From positions 372,001 through 436,000 of the forward strand of contig NW_023501059.1 of NCBI RefSeq assembly GCF_014066305.1: a stretch of DNA of 64,000 nt. The letters are read 5' to 3'. The DNA comes from Letharia columbiana (lineage: Eukaryota; Ascomycota; Lecanoromycetes; Lecanorales; Parmeliaceae). Position numbers and translations under genes: made by a program. Below, piece after piece: positions 11,362 through 23,575 of the stretch. Each line of letters begins with the position of its first letter. Position 1 is the first letter of the stretch. The notes under the pieces were generated by a model. That model was not told the DNA's origin, ran no database searches, and saw nothing but the letters and a program-made list of their open reading frames with translations.

Positions 11362-13659
11362 TCAGTGCTTCGACCCGTGCCCATCATGCGATGCCTTCCC
11401 GTCCCCTTTGTAAGAGTCTTTCTGTCACATGCAGGTGGCGAAAATGCCTTTTGGTAGGCGAGAGCTGTACCTTTGGAGAAGCGATGACTAATGAGAATGA
11501 GATTTAAAGGAGGCGAATCGAAGTCTTTAGCACCGTGATGCAAGATATAGATCTTCCGAGGGAAGGCCATCTGCTTTATCTCAGGAGGGAAGAGGTTCCA
11601 GGTTGTTAAGAAAAGACTGGTAGACGTCAACATGAGCACTCTTACAGAATGAAGAGGTCTCACTTATGTGGAGGCGAGTCTTCTTGTTGATTTTTCTGCG
11701 TGCAGATGAGGTTGTGATCGGGCGAAGAAACGGTTTCGACACCCCATCTTCAAATAGTGCCGTTCCTGCCATTTCGTACAGAGATTACGCAAGATTTCGA
11801 AAACTGCGGCCGGGGAGAAATCGTAGCAAGTTCAAGCTTTGCTTTGACAGCAAAAGAGGGTGATGGCGGCTATTTAGGAGTCCTAGGTAGCTGCAGTAGG
11901 GCGTAATGTGGTGACGGATAAACACCTAAAACGCTGGTTTGCCAAGACATCTACAGCAAAGATCCCATATTCACCAGCGTGCAAGGTAATCGACAACTTT
12001 GTTCGGATTCGTATTAGGTATCCATATTCGATAACCTTCCAGGTACGTGTGGTCTATATCCGCAGTCACGATGCGCTCACGCTGATAGAAGATAGCACCT
12101 CCGACCCTTTACAGCCACCATCAGGAGCCGCCGAGCATCTTTCACCATAAATCGATCATTAGGCAAGGCCAATGTCATGGCTAGCCATTTTCACATGGCT
12201 CGTCTTTCTGGGTAAATGCCCATCCTTGTCCTTGGTTTTCCAGGATCCTTTTGCACTTTTCCGTTCCTTTATGTATATAGCTGACTGACACAGGCGTGCT
12301 CATTGAAATTCTCCGCCAAGCGATGGAGCCAATGCCCATACTACTACATTAATTACCTCCTTCCTCCAGATTCTTTTGCATCCTTGGACCGGTGGTAACA
12401 TGGCGAGATCTCTGCTTCCGCTTCGATATGGGGTGGTACTTGATCTGTATCACAACGAGGCCACGAGATGGATCCAGAAGAGACACACATTGGTAACGGA
12501 GTGGATGTGGAGCACCCTGAGAGTGCCAAGGAGTTTCCAACAGGAAGGACTCAGTGGATAGAAGTAGAATGGAACATAATGCAACTCGTTGAGACGGTCT
12601 TAACCCTCTGTCAACAGTCCTTCACTAGCTGTGCTTGAGATCATGCCTTTCCCGATACCTTGATCTTGGTCTTCATTTCCTTCTGCATTCTCCCGCTCTC
12701 GGTGCCTTCAGTGTCCTTGATGATTTTCAGTGGTGTATTTGCCCATAACCTTGGCGGTCCATCGATATTGCCAGCTTCGGAATAGCCACCTCGTTGTAAG
12801 GACCCAGGCTAGTTGGAAGATGAAAACAGATGCAACAAGAGGGATGTCTAGAGCTTTGCAAAGACTTCTATCAGTCCTACAGTCGTGATCTTTGAGATAT
12901 ACCCACAAAGCCTGTTGTGCTATCATCTCAGACCTGGTATCGATTCCGCCGACGACTAACCGTACTTCATACCTTCCGTTGTGACACCTGTCTCGCCTTC
13001 TTCCATTGCATGTATTGGGTCTGCTCGGAGCGTATTCCTTATTTCCTGCCAGACTCTACCGGATCCAGTCCCACGAGCTCATATGACCATGCAATCACTG
13101 ACCAAGTCTTCGAAAACTGAAGCGAACATAAGAAACAATCTTCGAAAGATCATCAAATGATGAAATGAGTGCAACGTCGACTAAGCCGTCCATTCAGAGT
13201 AGGCATGATTGTCTCCCACTGGCTGATGTGGCGTTGCAGGAGCCGGATTGCTAAAACAGAGTGGGTGAACTATGAAGTTGCAGTCGAAAAGGCTAGCATA
13301 GGAGCGAAGGTCCGCTTCCTTCCGCATCTTTCTCTCATGAGCAGCTTCTAATCCTTGAGACCTAGGGAAGAGAAAGAGGGCAGTGCGAAAGAATCAGGCG
13401 TGCGACATGGAGACGAAAAGAATATACAGAAGGCACAGAGCCTCAGAGATGGGAAGAATCAGAAAGGAACGTCTGTGATGATGAGAAGAAACATAATAGT
13501 TGGCCAAAAGGAGTTCTTGATGTATACGTATCTAGCAGAGAAAACCTCCAATACTTCATGGCATCCCAGCATTCATAAAGACACCTGGGGCAAAAGAGAT
13601 GTTCTTGTCACATTTGTACTCTAAGCATCCATTTAAGTGCACTCATGTCGCAAGAGTGA
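11362..13659. other. No recognisable gene
   Basis: Normal GC sequence with short open frames only, none with a motif I recognise. It ends sharply at about 13660 where the AT-rich block begins. Confidence 0.35.
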
Positions 13660-14644
13660 CAGATTGATTGATTACATCATACTACCCTGAAGTCTTACCC
13701 TAGTGGCCGACTATGCGAGTTACGTAATCTATCTGATCCTTTCAATTAATTATATAATCTCAAATAAATAAAGCTATATAAGTTATCGTTAGGGTTCTAC
13801 GTCTTATTATACTTAATTCTTAAAAAGGGGTAGTCTCAGTAGCCTTACGTAGTGGGTCTGAGTACCTTAGCGAGTAGTAGCGACCTTCTTTTACTATATA
13901 TATACGATAAATATACGATTATTTTATTAAGACGTATTAGTAAATTACCTCCGCCTTTAAACGATAAAGAATAAAAAACGAACTAGATAATTAACGGTAA
14001 TATATCTTAGTACGTATCGATAAAAAATCGTATCGAGTTAAAACAACTATAATATTTTAAATACGTTTTATAGATTAAAACCGTTATAACACCGTTGCGA
14101 TACCGTTACGATATCATTATGAAATCGAGAAATCGTTATAAAATTAAAAACTATTTCGAAAAGAATAAAAAAATTAGGACTGCAATAATAGTTAAGGTCT
14201 ATTAAGAATAAGATATTTATAAAATTAATGAATTTCAAATAAGAAATACATTCGTGGATTCGAACTACGAGACTATCTTACTTTATAAATTTTTATTACT
14301 CGACTAAATTTACTTAAGCTAGAGATGAGTTTATTTAACTATATAAGATTATTCACGTAATCTATTATTACTAAGATATTTATATAAATATCGTTATTCT
14401 ATTAATTTATAATTACTATCGTAATAAATTAGATCCTCCGATTTAACGTATTAAAATTTAATACGCTTATTAAGAGAAATCAATTTGCTATTATTTTAAA
14501 AAAAGCACTATCAAAAATATATAACGTATTTAATCCTTCTCGAAATCATAGTTATATTATAAAGCTATCGTTAAAAGACGATAAATCTTATTAATTTAAT
14601 TAAGGTACGGTTAGCGTAACTTATAGCCCTTCGCTAAGATAGAA

Positions 14645-14960
14645 AACGCTGCCAAGCCTCATTTTTTTGGTGGTTTGGCTAATATGAGATATTCACCCCT
14701 GCGTACATATGGGCACTAAGTATCAGCCGTAGGGCTGAGTGCCAAGTATAGCCTTTTTTTTTATGGCGAGATATATAGTTAAGTATATAAGGTACTATTG
14801 GAGTCATGGCAACTACTCTACTCCTCCGCGCTTTCGCGACACCTAGAATCTTACCCTAATAAGAGCGAGGAAGAGTCCGACCCGCTACTCGGGGTTCTAT
14901 AAAATCGCCAAAGCGATATCCGCCCTACTTCCGTGCTACGCGGGAATCAAATATATAAAT
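14645..14960. other. Unmutated island with hairpins and a TATA-like stretch
   Basis: The island stands out from its RIP-mutated surroundings by keeping CA and TG. GCCAAGCC at 14651 pairs with GGTTTGGC at about 14672. TTGGCACT-type arms around 14711-14745 form a second hairpin (GGGCACTAAG and CAGCC against GGGCTGAGTGCC). A TATATAGTTAAGTATATAAGG stretch near 14770 looks like a fungal TATA region. An LTR or promoter remnant of a retroelement is a reasonable guess; no partner copy was found in the window. Confidence 0.35.
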
Positions 14961-15394
14961 TTTTAAATTTCTTTCGATGCGAACCATCAAAATTTTTTAG
15001 ACTTCGCTATTATATAGAGAAAGAATATTACTATAAGATATAGAGAGGTTAATATCTAAAGTTCGAAGATATCTCGTTATCGCCGCTATAAAGAAAGTTA
15101 AATATCTAAGTATTCTTAATATATTCTATATTTATATAAGCTCGTTCTAAGCGTGTTAATCGCGTTAATATTATTTAAGATATATATATTATAATCTCTC
15201 TAACTTCTAAGCGAAGTATATTCGAGTTAATATATATTTCTATAGAGAATATATCTCGAGTATTCGACTTTCTAATTAAGAATAATATAATAAATCTACT
15301 CGAGTAATTTCTTAATCTAATTCGTTATATAATCTTTTAATAATACTAAATACGATACGCTATTATCTAAGGTTTTTCTAATAAAGATTAATCG

Positions 15395-15412
15395 ATTAAA
15401 GGGGGGTGCTAT
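15395..15412 (+). other. Possible polypurine tract and LTR start
   Basis: TTAAAGGGGGGTGC is followed by TATAAGCGTTAGCGG. A purine tract directly before T(G/A)TAAGCG is the arrangement seen before a 3' LTR; here the LTR's TG would be RIP-changed to TA. I could not find the matching 5' LTR in the window, so this is tentative. Confidence 0.3.
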
Positions 15413-15892
15413 AAGCGTTAGCGGAGATCGCGGTCTCGAATTAGCTTATATAATAATAATAAGTTATTTAATTTTAATAAAAGACTTAAATACTTAATTA
15501 GCGATCTCGATAGACTTATTCCCCTCGCGATTAACTTTAAAAAATTATATAATAGTCGTAAAAAAATCGTTGAAAGTCGCGAATTTCGTATTTCGGTTAA
15601 TTATTACGAGTGCTTTATATAAAATAACGGTTAATATAGCGATTTTATAGTTTTCTACTTAGACTCTAGAGAGAATATATATCGTAATAAGCTTACGATA
15701 TAATTAACTCTTAAAGTAAGAAACGAGTATAGAACTAATTATAGAATATCTCGCTAAGCGAGTTTAAATACTAAGACTAAAAAAGGGGTATATTCTATAT
15801 CGCTAAGGCTCTCTCGTCTTAATCGTATTCTTCTTTTTAACTACTTACCCTAGTAAATTCTTATTATTAATTCTTATTAAGAACTTAATATT

Positions 15893-16053
15893 TATTAGAA
15901 TCAGCATAGAGGGATATTATATGGGTGAGGTAGAATAGAATAATAAGGCTACCGAACTATGTATGTGGGAAGAAGACATGATATGATAGGGGATGCCTCC
16001 TGCCAAGGCACTAGGCCATAGAGCTAAGTAGTGTCAAGGGTACGCTCGTAACA
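15893..16053 (-). repeat. LTR of mini-LTR element 1 (left)
   Basis: This 161-bp copy aligns end to end with 17174-17335. Shared words include GGTGAGGTAGAATA, GGCTACCGAACTATGTATG and AGGCACTAGGCCATA. Its terminal TG is TA, and several other differences are C-to-T or G-to-A, consistent with RIP. Confidence 0.85.
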
Positions 16054-17173
16054 GTACTCCCCCCTCTCAAATAGCCATGGCCCCCATGGCTGGTAGACCG
16101 GAGATGCAGGCCCATTGCTTGCCTTGTATCTCCAAACATCCATAGTCCCGGCAGACCTTGACTGGAGAGGATTTGCCGAGGTGTAGTGGTAGCAGTCAAA
16201 CATCGGATGGTTTCAATTCGTTCAAAAACACCATATCCGAGGTTTTGCCGGATCGCATGCTGGTCTTGACTGTGCCATCCATCCCTGCCACAGAGATCCT
16301 GGAGATGTTGGCCATATCTTGCCTGCGTGCCAGCAAGATTCTCCGAGTTCTTCTCCTTGCCCAGTCTGCTTGTCATAGTCCTCCACTTTTTTTTCGCCTT
16401 CAACACCTACTGGCAGCCTGGCCTGGGAGCTTCACTGTAGATTTGCCCTGCGTCTCCCATGCTCTTGCCATCAAGTCCATCGGTAGAATTGAAGAAAATC
16501 CAACGCATGCATTCACCTCCAACACCTTTTGGCAGCCTGGCCTGAGAGCTTCACTGTAGATTTGCCCTATATCTCCCATGCTCTTGCCATCAAGTCCATC
16601 CTCCATTCCATCCTTTGTCTTTGTCGATTGGTAGGTTTGATAGGGAGGTAGGGAAAGAATTGAATGTGTTGAATGCCATTTGGTAGCAGGCTCACTATGT
16701 GTGTTGTCGACATGCTCAGTGAAGAGATCGTACGTTTGCTGCCATTGTAGCAGGCTCACTGTGTGTGTTGTCGACATGCTCAGTGAAGAGGTCGAATCGT
16801 AATCGTGTTGTCGGGTCTGTTCCCGTCGCCTTGTAGCAGGCTCACTGTGGGGTGTTTTGATGAGTTCTTTTCGATTCGCTAATCCTACGAATGGTCCAGC
16901 GGTGCTTTATCCCTCCTGCTGTCCAGAGGCCGTTCCGTCATGCCGAAACGAATTACCCGTTTGGTGGGCTGACCCAAGGATACGATGCCTCAAGTTCCTG
17001 TCTTGACCTCAACCGGTCGTGGTGTCTTGGTCTCAAGTTAGTATCTTGACAAAGCCCTTGCCAGCGCGTTTGTTTATTAACCATTCGTCCGCTAATCCGA
17101 ATAAGCGTGAGTGTGCGTTGATTGGCCCGTATGTGTTTCTCTTCGCCGGGTGTACGAAGGAGCCTTATTATAA

Positions 17174-17335
17174 TGTCAGGACCAGCATAGAGGTATATCA
17201 TATGGGTGAGGTAGAATAGGATAATAAGGCTACCGAACTATGTATGTGGGAAGAAGGCATGATATAATAGGGGATGCCTCCGCCAAGGCACTAGGCCATA
17301 GGGCTGAGTGGTGTGTTAAGGGTACGCTCGTAACA
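17174..17335 (-). repeat. LTR of mini-LTR element 1 (right)
   Basis: A 162-bp copy with intact TG and CA ends, followed directly by the target duplication ATATT. It is less mutated than its partner. Confidence 0.85.
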
Positions 17336-17629
17336 ATATTATCTAATAAGCCTAGTATTCCTTATAAAGTCCGCCGCTATAGAGGTATAGCGTAGTTTTA
17401 TTAGTATATTCTTATAAGTAATAACCCTCTCTTTCACCTTCCTTCTTTCTTCGATTTATTATATTCCTCGCTTCTTGCTAAATAGTCTATATTCGTAAAG
17501 AATATACCGAGTCGTCTGCTTCGCTCTATACTCGTATTCTTTATCCTTTATATCTGATATCTATCGATTATAAAGAAAGACTTTAAGATCTATTTTCTCG
17601 ATTTTTATTTACGTTATTAGCGACGACTT

Positions 17630-17778
17630 TATTAGAATTATTAAAATTCTTAGCCCTTAAGCTTTCTAGTCTTTCTAGTCATCTTATTAAATTAGCTATC
17701 TAAATTTATTCTATATATAGAATCTCGTTTCAGAGTGCTTCTAAAGTAATTAATCTATTCTTTTTAAATATTTTAATA
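17630..17778. repeat. LTR of outer element (left, 149 bp)
   Basis: Intact left copy of the outer LTR. Compared with the right copy it shows the empty target of the TIR element: AGTGCTTCTAAAG here, against AGTACT...CTTTTAAAG on either side of the insertion. Confidence 0.75.
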
Positions 17779-18431
17779 GATTATAAGTTCGATTCCGACG
17801 CTTTTATAACGCTATTATATATATTATCGTTATTATATATCTTTATAAACTCTAATTCTAATTTCTATTAATTTTAAGTATCTATTATATTAGTACTAGT
17901 ATTAGCATTAGTATTAATTATAGTCTAACGAGTTATCTTAAATCTATTCTTTAAGTTACTTATTCGTTAATTTATTAAAATAAACTACTTAAAGTAACTT
18001 ATTAATATATATATCTTATTACGTAAATAAAAGTTATAGAAGTATATTTAAGAGATCTCTTTTAAGATATTAATTATTATAGTTCTAGCTAAATAAAAGA
18101 ATTCTTTTAAAGAGACTATTAATACGATAATACTTATTATTAATAACTCTATTAAGTAATAACTTATAGCTGATAAATTTAATTATAGCTTTAAAATAAT
18201 ATTTTATCTCGCGAATCTCTATCGTTTTATCGAAGATAACGAATTTATATACTTTATTATATAATATTATACTATTAAATATAATAAATTCGACTTCGTA
18301 ATTAACTATATTACTTATATTAAGTTACTCGAAGAGCGTATTATAGCTATTAATATTAAACTTATACTTAATAAATAAACGATTCTTTATCTATTAATAT
18401 TCTTTCTTAATTATCTTTAATACTATAAGAG

Positions 18432-18698
18432 TATAATTTACTAGCGATTAGCTAGCGAGTATAAACTATAAAAGACGTAGTATCGTTATAAGATTTAATA
18501 GTATATTTAATAGTAGAATTAATCTCTAAAAAATATTAAAACTTCGAGATATACGAAGTAAACCTATATTCGTTAAGTCTCTAGATATATAAGATACATT
18601 ATTAAAATTAAATTCTAAAAGAAATCTTAACGTAGAATATACGATATCGACGCCTTAATATAAGTAGCGCTAAGGTCTATAACGTATTAGGCCTAATA
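18432..18698 (-). repeat. LTR of gypsy element (3' LTR on minus strand)
   Basis: Aligns with 26087-26355 through words such as AGCGATTAGCTAGCGA, AATAGTATATTTAATAG and AATTAAATTCTAAAAGAAAT. Differences are mostly RIP-type transitions. Confidence 0.8.
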
Positions 18699-21600
18699 AT
18701 TACCTTCTCTTTTAGACTCTAATTTCTAAACGTCTAAGCAAAAATAAAACGCTTATTAAAAAACCTTTAAACTCTAATAAGAAAATAAGAGAAAAGAGTC
18801 GATTTATTAAAATTGCGATATCGTTTTAATAACGCGATAGAATTAACTATTACGCGCCGTAGGCGCGTTACTAATATATTATATAATAATATTAATACTA
18901 TCTTCGAGAATAATATCGCTTTTATAGTATTAGTTAATAGTAATCTATAGTAAGTCGATACGCTTAATATTAACGTTCTTATAACGCTAGTTAATAGCCT
19001 CTATAGCGAATAATATTAGATTTAAAAACTTATAACCTTAAAAGTCTAGTAAGTAAAAGAAGAGAGAAGAGTTTCTCTATAAATAACGTTATTTTTATAG
19101 CGTATTATATCTATAGCGAAGTAACGTAATAATAATCTTTATTATAGAAATTTAAAGAAAGTAATTAATAGAGCGACGCGTTTATAATAACGCTTTCGAT
19201 TATTAATTAATAATAGTAGAAATAATAATAATAGTTAGACGACGCGATTTTATAGATAATAGCGAAATATTATTACGTTACTATTATTTATATTATTAAA
19301 TATTATTCGCTAGTAATAGCGCTATAATAAAGAATATAAAAATCTCTTTTAAATTATTTATTTTTATTCTTCGTAACTTCTAATATTTCTCTTATAAGTA
19401 CTTACTCTAACGCTATAACGTTAATATTAATACTAATATAAGTATAGTATATCTTATTATATTAATAATCTACTTCTCTTTATTATAAGTATCTTACTAT
19501 TATTAATTATATCGATATATAGACTAATAATTTTATAATACTCTTTTTTAATAATAATAATAACTTTAATAATAAGTATATAGTCGTCTTATAGGCGCGA
19601 CTATTAATCTATAACTATTTCTACTACTATCGCTTTATATATATATTTATTAATAAATTCTAATATCTAATTTATTATATAGAACTTACTTTTACTAAGA
19701 TAACGATTTATATATTCGAGATAAGTCTTTTCTCTATAATAACTATAAGATCGAAAGACGCGATATTAATCGCTATATTAAAATTCTTCTATATCTTTAA
19801 ACGTAGATAAGAAAATTAATATAGCGCTATCGCCGCGCTAAATAGTCTTAAAAGTTATCTTATCGACGAGTTAAGCTTAATAAGAAGATTATTTAATAGC
19901 GTAAATTATAGAAATATATAATAGCGATAGCTTTAACTATCTTTATTATAATTATAAATCTTTAAAACTAGCTTATAACGATATATAAGCGTATAAAGAA
20001 ATTAAAGAAAATAAACGAGTTATTAAAGAAGAAGCTTAAGAGTCTTCGTTAATATATAATAAACGTTAATAAATATTAACTCGAAGACTATACTTTAATT
20101 ATCTTCTTATTAAAGAACTAAATTAATAAACTTAATTTAAAATCTAACGCTAAGATAGCGGAGAATATTTAAGTAATAATCTTTTTTTAATAATAGCGCT
20201 AGTGTAGGGTTTCTAGATAGTTCTTTAATAGCTATCTTAAATAAAAATACGTTTATATTAATAGTATATACTTTAATATAATAAACTTCCTTTATAATAA
20301 AGTTTAATAGATAGTTAAATAATATAATTATTTTATTAATTTATATCTTAATAATAATAAGTATAAAGAAGTACGCGTGTAATATAAGTATTATCTAGAA
20401 ATATATCTAATCTAGTCGATAATTATATCTTATTTTATTATCTTTACTTACTCGCCGTTAATCTATATAATTAATCGAGCTCTTTAATAATAAGAGACTT
20501 ATTATTTATTACTTAATACTTTCGCTTATTATTCGTTTATTTATAGACTTAAATTAGCTTATTAATATTAATAAGTTTATTATCTAATAGTTATTAATTA
20601 TACTCTTCGCTTTAATTAATCTATTTAACTTTATATTAAACGTCTTTCTTATATTTAATCTTATTAATAATTTCTTCGATCTCTTAAAGCTTATCGTTAT
20701 TAATAAGATTAGAGATTTATATAAAGACTTTCGCTATATTATTATAATCGCGAAGATAATAAGACTTAAATAACGATATATAAAAGATATTATAAATCTT
20801 ATACGTCGAGAGTAGAAGTAGATAATACGTTTACGCTCTTATCTTATCTATAATTTAAAATAATTCTATAAATTTATAAGATAACTTCTTACTTAGATAT
20901 TTCTACTTTAGATTCTTAATCGCTAATATTATTAAATTATCTATCTTATAGCTTTAAGACTAATACGTTTTATTATAATACTTAAATTAAGTCATAATAG
21001 CGCTACGAAGACGCTCTACTATCTTATTTCTTAATACTTATAACTTCTTTACTCTATTATTTATAGCGAGTATCTCCTTCTCGATAAAGTTATTCTCGAT
21101 CTCTTAATAAATTTTAGAATAATATTCATATATTAGAAAGAATAATATCGTTTCGATAAAGGAATATTAACTATTTATATAAGCGAACTCTACTATTAAT
21201 AGTTATTTCGTCTAAATATTTTACTTATTATTAGCGAATACGCGTAAAAAGTATTTTAGTATCTAATTTTATCGCTTAGTCTATTTATTAGTTTACGAGT
21301 AAAAGGCGATACTTAGATATCGCTTAATTTTAAAATAAAAGTAAATAGCGAACTAGAAGCTACTAATAAATATAGAGTCTCTATTATTAATAATATCGTT
21401 TAGTATACTATAGCGATATACTATTTCGAAATAAAATATTTTCGCTAGTTAAGCGATATCGATTATAATAGATATAGAAATATATCTTATTATTTTTATA
21501 AATCGATTTATTATAATTAGAATAGTATTATAAATAATATCTTTATACTTACTCGCTAATAAGTTAATAATAAAGTCTATAGAAATTTTCTTTTATAACT

Positions 21601-22651
21601 TAATAGCGATAGAAAGCGAGCTTAATTTACTATATAGGCGATATCGCGAAGCTTTAATTCGCTAATAAATATTATATATCTTAATATAGTTAATAACTTA
21701 TTTTAGACTTTTATCTTAATAGTATTTACGAATAAGTAGCTTATATATCTTCGTAGCGCTAAAGTATCTTAATAACGAATTATTATAATATTTACTAATA
21801 AGCTCTTTTTTTAAAATCTTATTTCTAGAGATATAAAGGCGACTATTATATCTTAATAATTCCTTAAAATCTAAGATCTATACTTAATTATATACGCGAC
21901 GCTTAATTATTAACTTATTAATATTAATTCGAAAAGAGTTTATCTAATTATTATAGGCTTATAAATCTCGAATTAATATTTTTATTAGTCTTTAAAATAC
22001 GTTATAAGTAATCTCTTATACGATCTTAGACTCTCTTCTAGAAATAATTATTTAAATATTAATAATACGAAATATAGGCGCTATAGCCGCTATAAGCTTC
22101 TTATTTCTTTATAACTATTTATCGCTAGTTTAAAGTACGAGTTTATTCTATAATATTAATAAAAGTTTAATATTTAACGACGAATTTTTTTTTATAATTA
22201 AAGCGTCGCGATAGCGAGTTAATAGAATTTAATTTATTTATTTAATAAAAAATTTTAAAGTTATAAGTAGCTAACTTTAGCGTCTAACGAGCTTATTTAA
22301 ATTTAATTTCTTTTACTTTATAAAGCTCTTAAGATTATTATAATTCGTTAGAACTTTAATATAAAATATATTATCTTCTAAGTAGTAACGTTATTATTTT
22401 ATAAATACTACGATAGCGAGTAGCTCTTAATTATAAGTCTTATAGTTTTACTTTATAGAAATTATTTTTCTAGATTAAAATACTATTAATCGTTAATAAT
22501 TATTCTTATTTAATTATAAAAGTATAGCTTTTATATCGAAGTTAAAAGCGTTAATCTTAATTCTTAAGATATAGCTTTAAATTTAAATTATAGTAACGTA
22601 GAAATAGCGCGATTACGAAAGTACTTCGAAGCTATTAAAATATTAGCTTAG

Positions 22652-22792
22652 TATTAGAGTGTAATCGCTTTAATAGTCTATAGCGGGGGTATAGTAGGCC
22701 CTTATAGGGTCAAATAGAGCGTATCGGCCATAAAGCGCGATACCCTCGATTCTTTTAGCCTATAGTCTAGTGATAACCGAACTATTCTTATA
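22652..22792 (+). repeat. 5' LTR of mini-LTR element 2
   Basis: Begins TATTAGAG where the 3' copy has TGTAAGAG, and ends ATTCTTATA where the 3' copy has ATCCTCACA. Nearly all changes are C-to-T or G-to-A. Confidence 0.88.
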
Positions 22793-23300
22793 ACTATATC
22801 ACGCTGAAATTTCGGGGCTTGGCTAACCTCGGAAAGGCTAGCTATTACGGGGTGTATCCGCTAATTTCGAGGGTTCGCCCTCGTCATATACGGGCCGAAA
22901 AACATTTTTCAGAGGGCAAAAAGTTCCAGATTTACCGGGTACCGGCTCCCAGAAGCGGTATAGTTCCGTACCCTGAGGCTTTCGGTAACCGAACCTCGGT
23001 ACACCAGTACCGAGGCACATACCCCGAAAGGGTCTCTATAACGTATCTTATATCCCATAGGGACCTCTAAGATAAGAAGTCTCGGTATATAAGTACCGAG
23101 GCACATACCCTACCCCGAAAGGGTCCCTGTGACGTATCTCATATCCCATAGGGACCTCTGAGGCAAGAAGTCCCGGACAACCGGGCAAGGGTGGCGCACT
23201 GCGCCCCAAGTCGGCTCTGCGGGGGCCGCTGATCAGGGCAAAGCCCTCGAATCAGTTCTTTTTAGAGCCGCGAGGACGCGGCCTTAAGGGGGGGGATAGT

Positions 23301-23444
23301 TGTAAGAGCGTAATCGCTCTAATAGTCTATAGCGGAGGGTATAGCAGGCTCTTATAGGGTTAAATAGGGCGTATCGGTTATAAAGCGCGATACCCTCGAT
23401 TCTTTTATGCTCTATGGTCCAGTGGTAGCCGAATCATCCTCACA
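23301..23444 (+). repeat. 3' LTR of mini-LTR element 2
   Basis: Intact TG and CA ends, preceded by a strong polypurine tract and followed by the target duplication CTTAG. Confidence 0.9.
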
Positions 23445-23460
23445 CTTAGCGCTATTTATC

Positions 23461-23575
23461 CACTCTAGCGATCTAGATTTCTTATTATCTTTACTTTCTT
23501 TAAGTAAGTTAGTAAATAACGCTACTATACTAGAATAGCTATAGATAAATTATTAATAGAAATTAATAAAGTCTA
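23461..23575 (-). pseudogene. Reverse transcriptase/RNase H junction remnant (gypsy)
   Basis: Minus-strand translation gives FINFY, two stops, then FIYSYSSIVALFTNLLKE and, after a lysine-rich spacer, LEW. In Ty3/gypsy proteins this is the block GFxNFYRRFIxxYSxIxxPLTxLLK...W at the reverse transcriptase/RNase H border. The two stops stand exactly where the paired arginines belong, and GF appears as DF; both changes are what RIP produces. The mini-LTR element at 22652-23444 interrupts the sequence immediately downstream, in RNase H. Confidence 0.8.

Larger units (their letters stand above)
15893..17335 (-). mobile_element. Mini-LTR element 1 (1.44 kb, non-autonomous)
   Basis: Two direct repeats (15893-16053 and 17174-17335) flank 1.1 kb of ordinary-GC sequence. 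The right LTR starts TGTCAGGACCAGC and ends GCTCGTAACA; the left has TATTAGAATCAGC by RIP-type changes. A 5-bp target duplication, ATATT, lies at 15888-15892 and 17336-17340. On the minus strand the sequence directly before the LTR is GAGAGGGGGGAGTAC, a good polypurine tract, so the element reads on the minus strand. The interior has no pol-like frame. It holds two copies of a ~125-bp repeat (CAGCCTGGCCTG at 16415 and 16533) and three of a GTAGCAGGCTCACT repeat (16685, 16747, 16832). It is an internally deleted or TRIM-like retroelement needing an outside reverse transcriptase. Confidence 0.85.
22652..23444 (+). mobile_element. Mini-LTR element 2 (793 bp TRIM) inside the gypsy element
   Basis: LTRs of 141 and 144 bp (22652-22792, 23301-23444) flank a 508-bp interior. 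The 3' LTR begins TGTAAGAGCG and ends CATCCTCACA. A 5-bp duplication CTTAG sits at 22647-22651 and 23445-23449. The polypurine tract AAGGGGGGGGATAGT lies directly before the 3' LTR, giving plus orientation. The interior is GC-rich and unmutated, with a ~95-bp repeat in two copies (around 22998 and 23092; CCGAGGCACATACCC). It encodes no polymerase. The 5' LTR carries more C-to-T changes than the 3' LTR, while the host gypsy element is heavily mutated. The insertion therefore postdates most mutation of the host. Confidence 0.9.

Noticed and set aside
17779..17810. tRNA-derived SINE or primer-binding site (AAGTTCGATTCC)
   Set aside because: Only one short T-arm-like word, no A box, and of the wrong sense for a primer-binding site.
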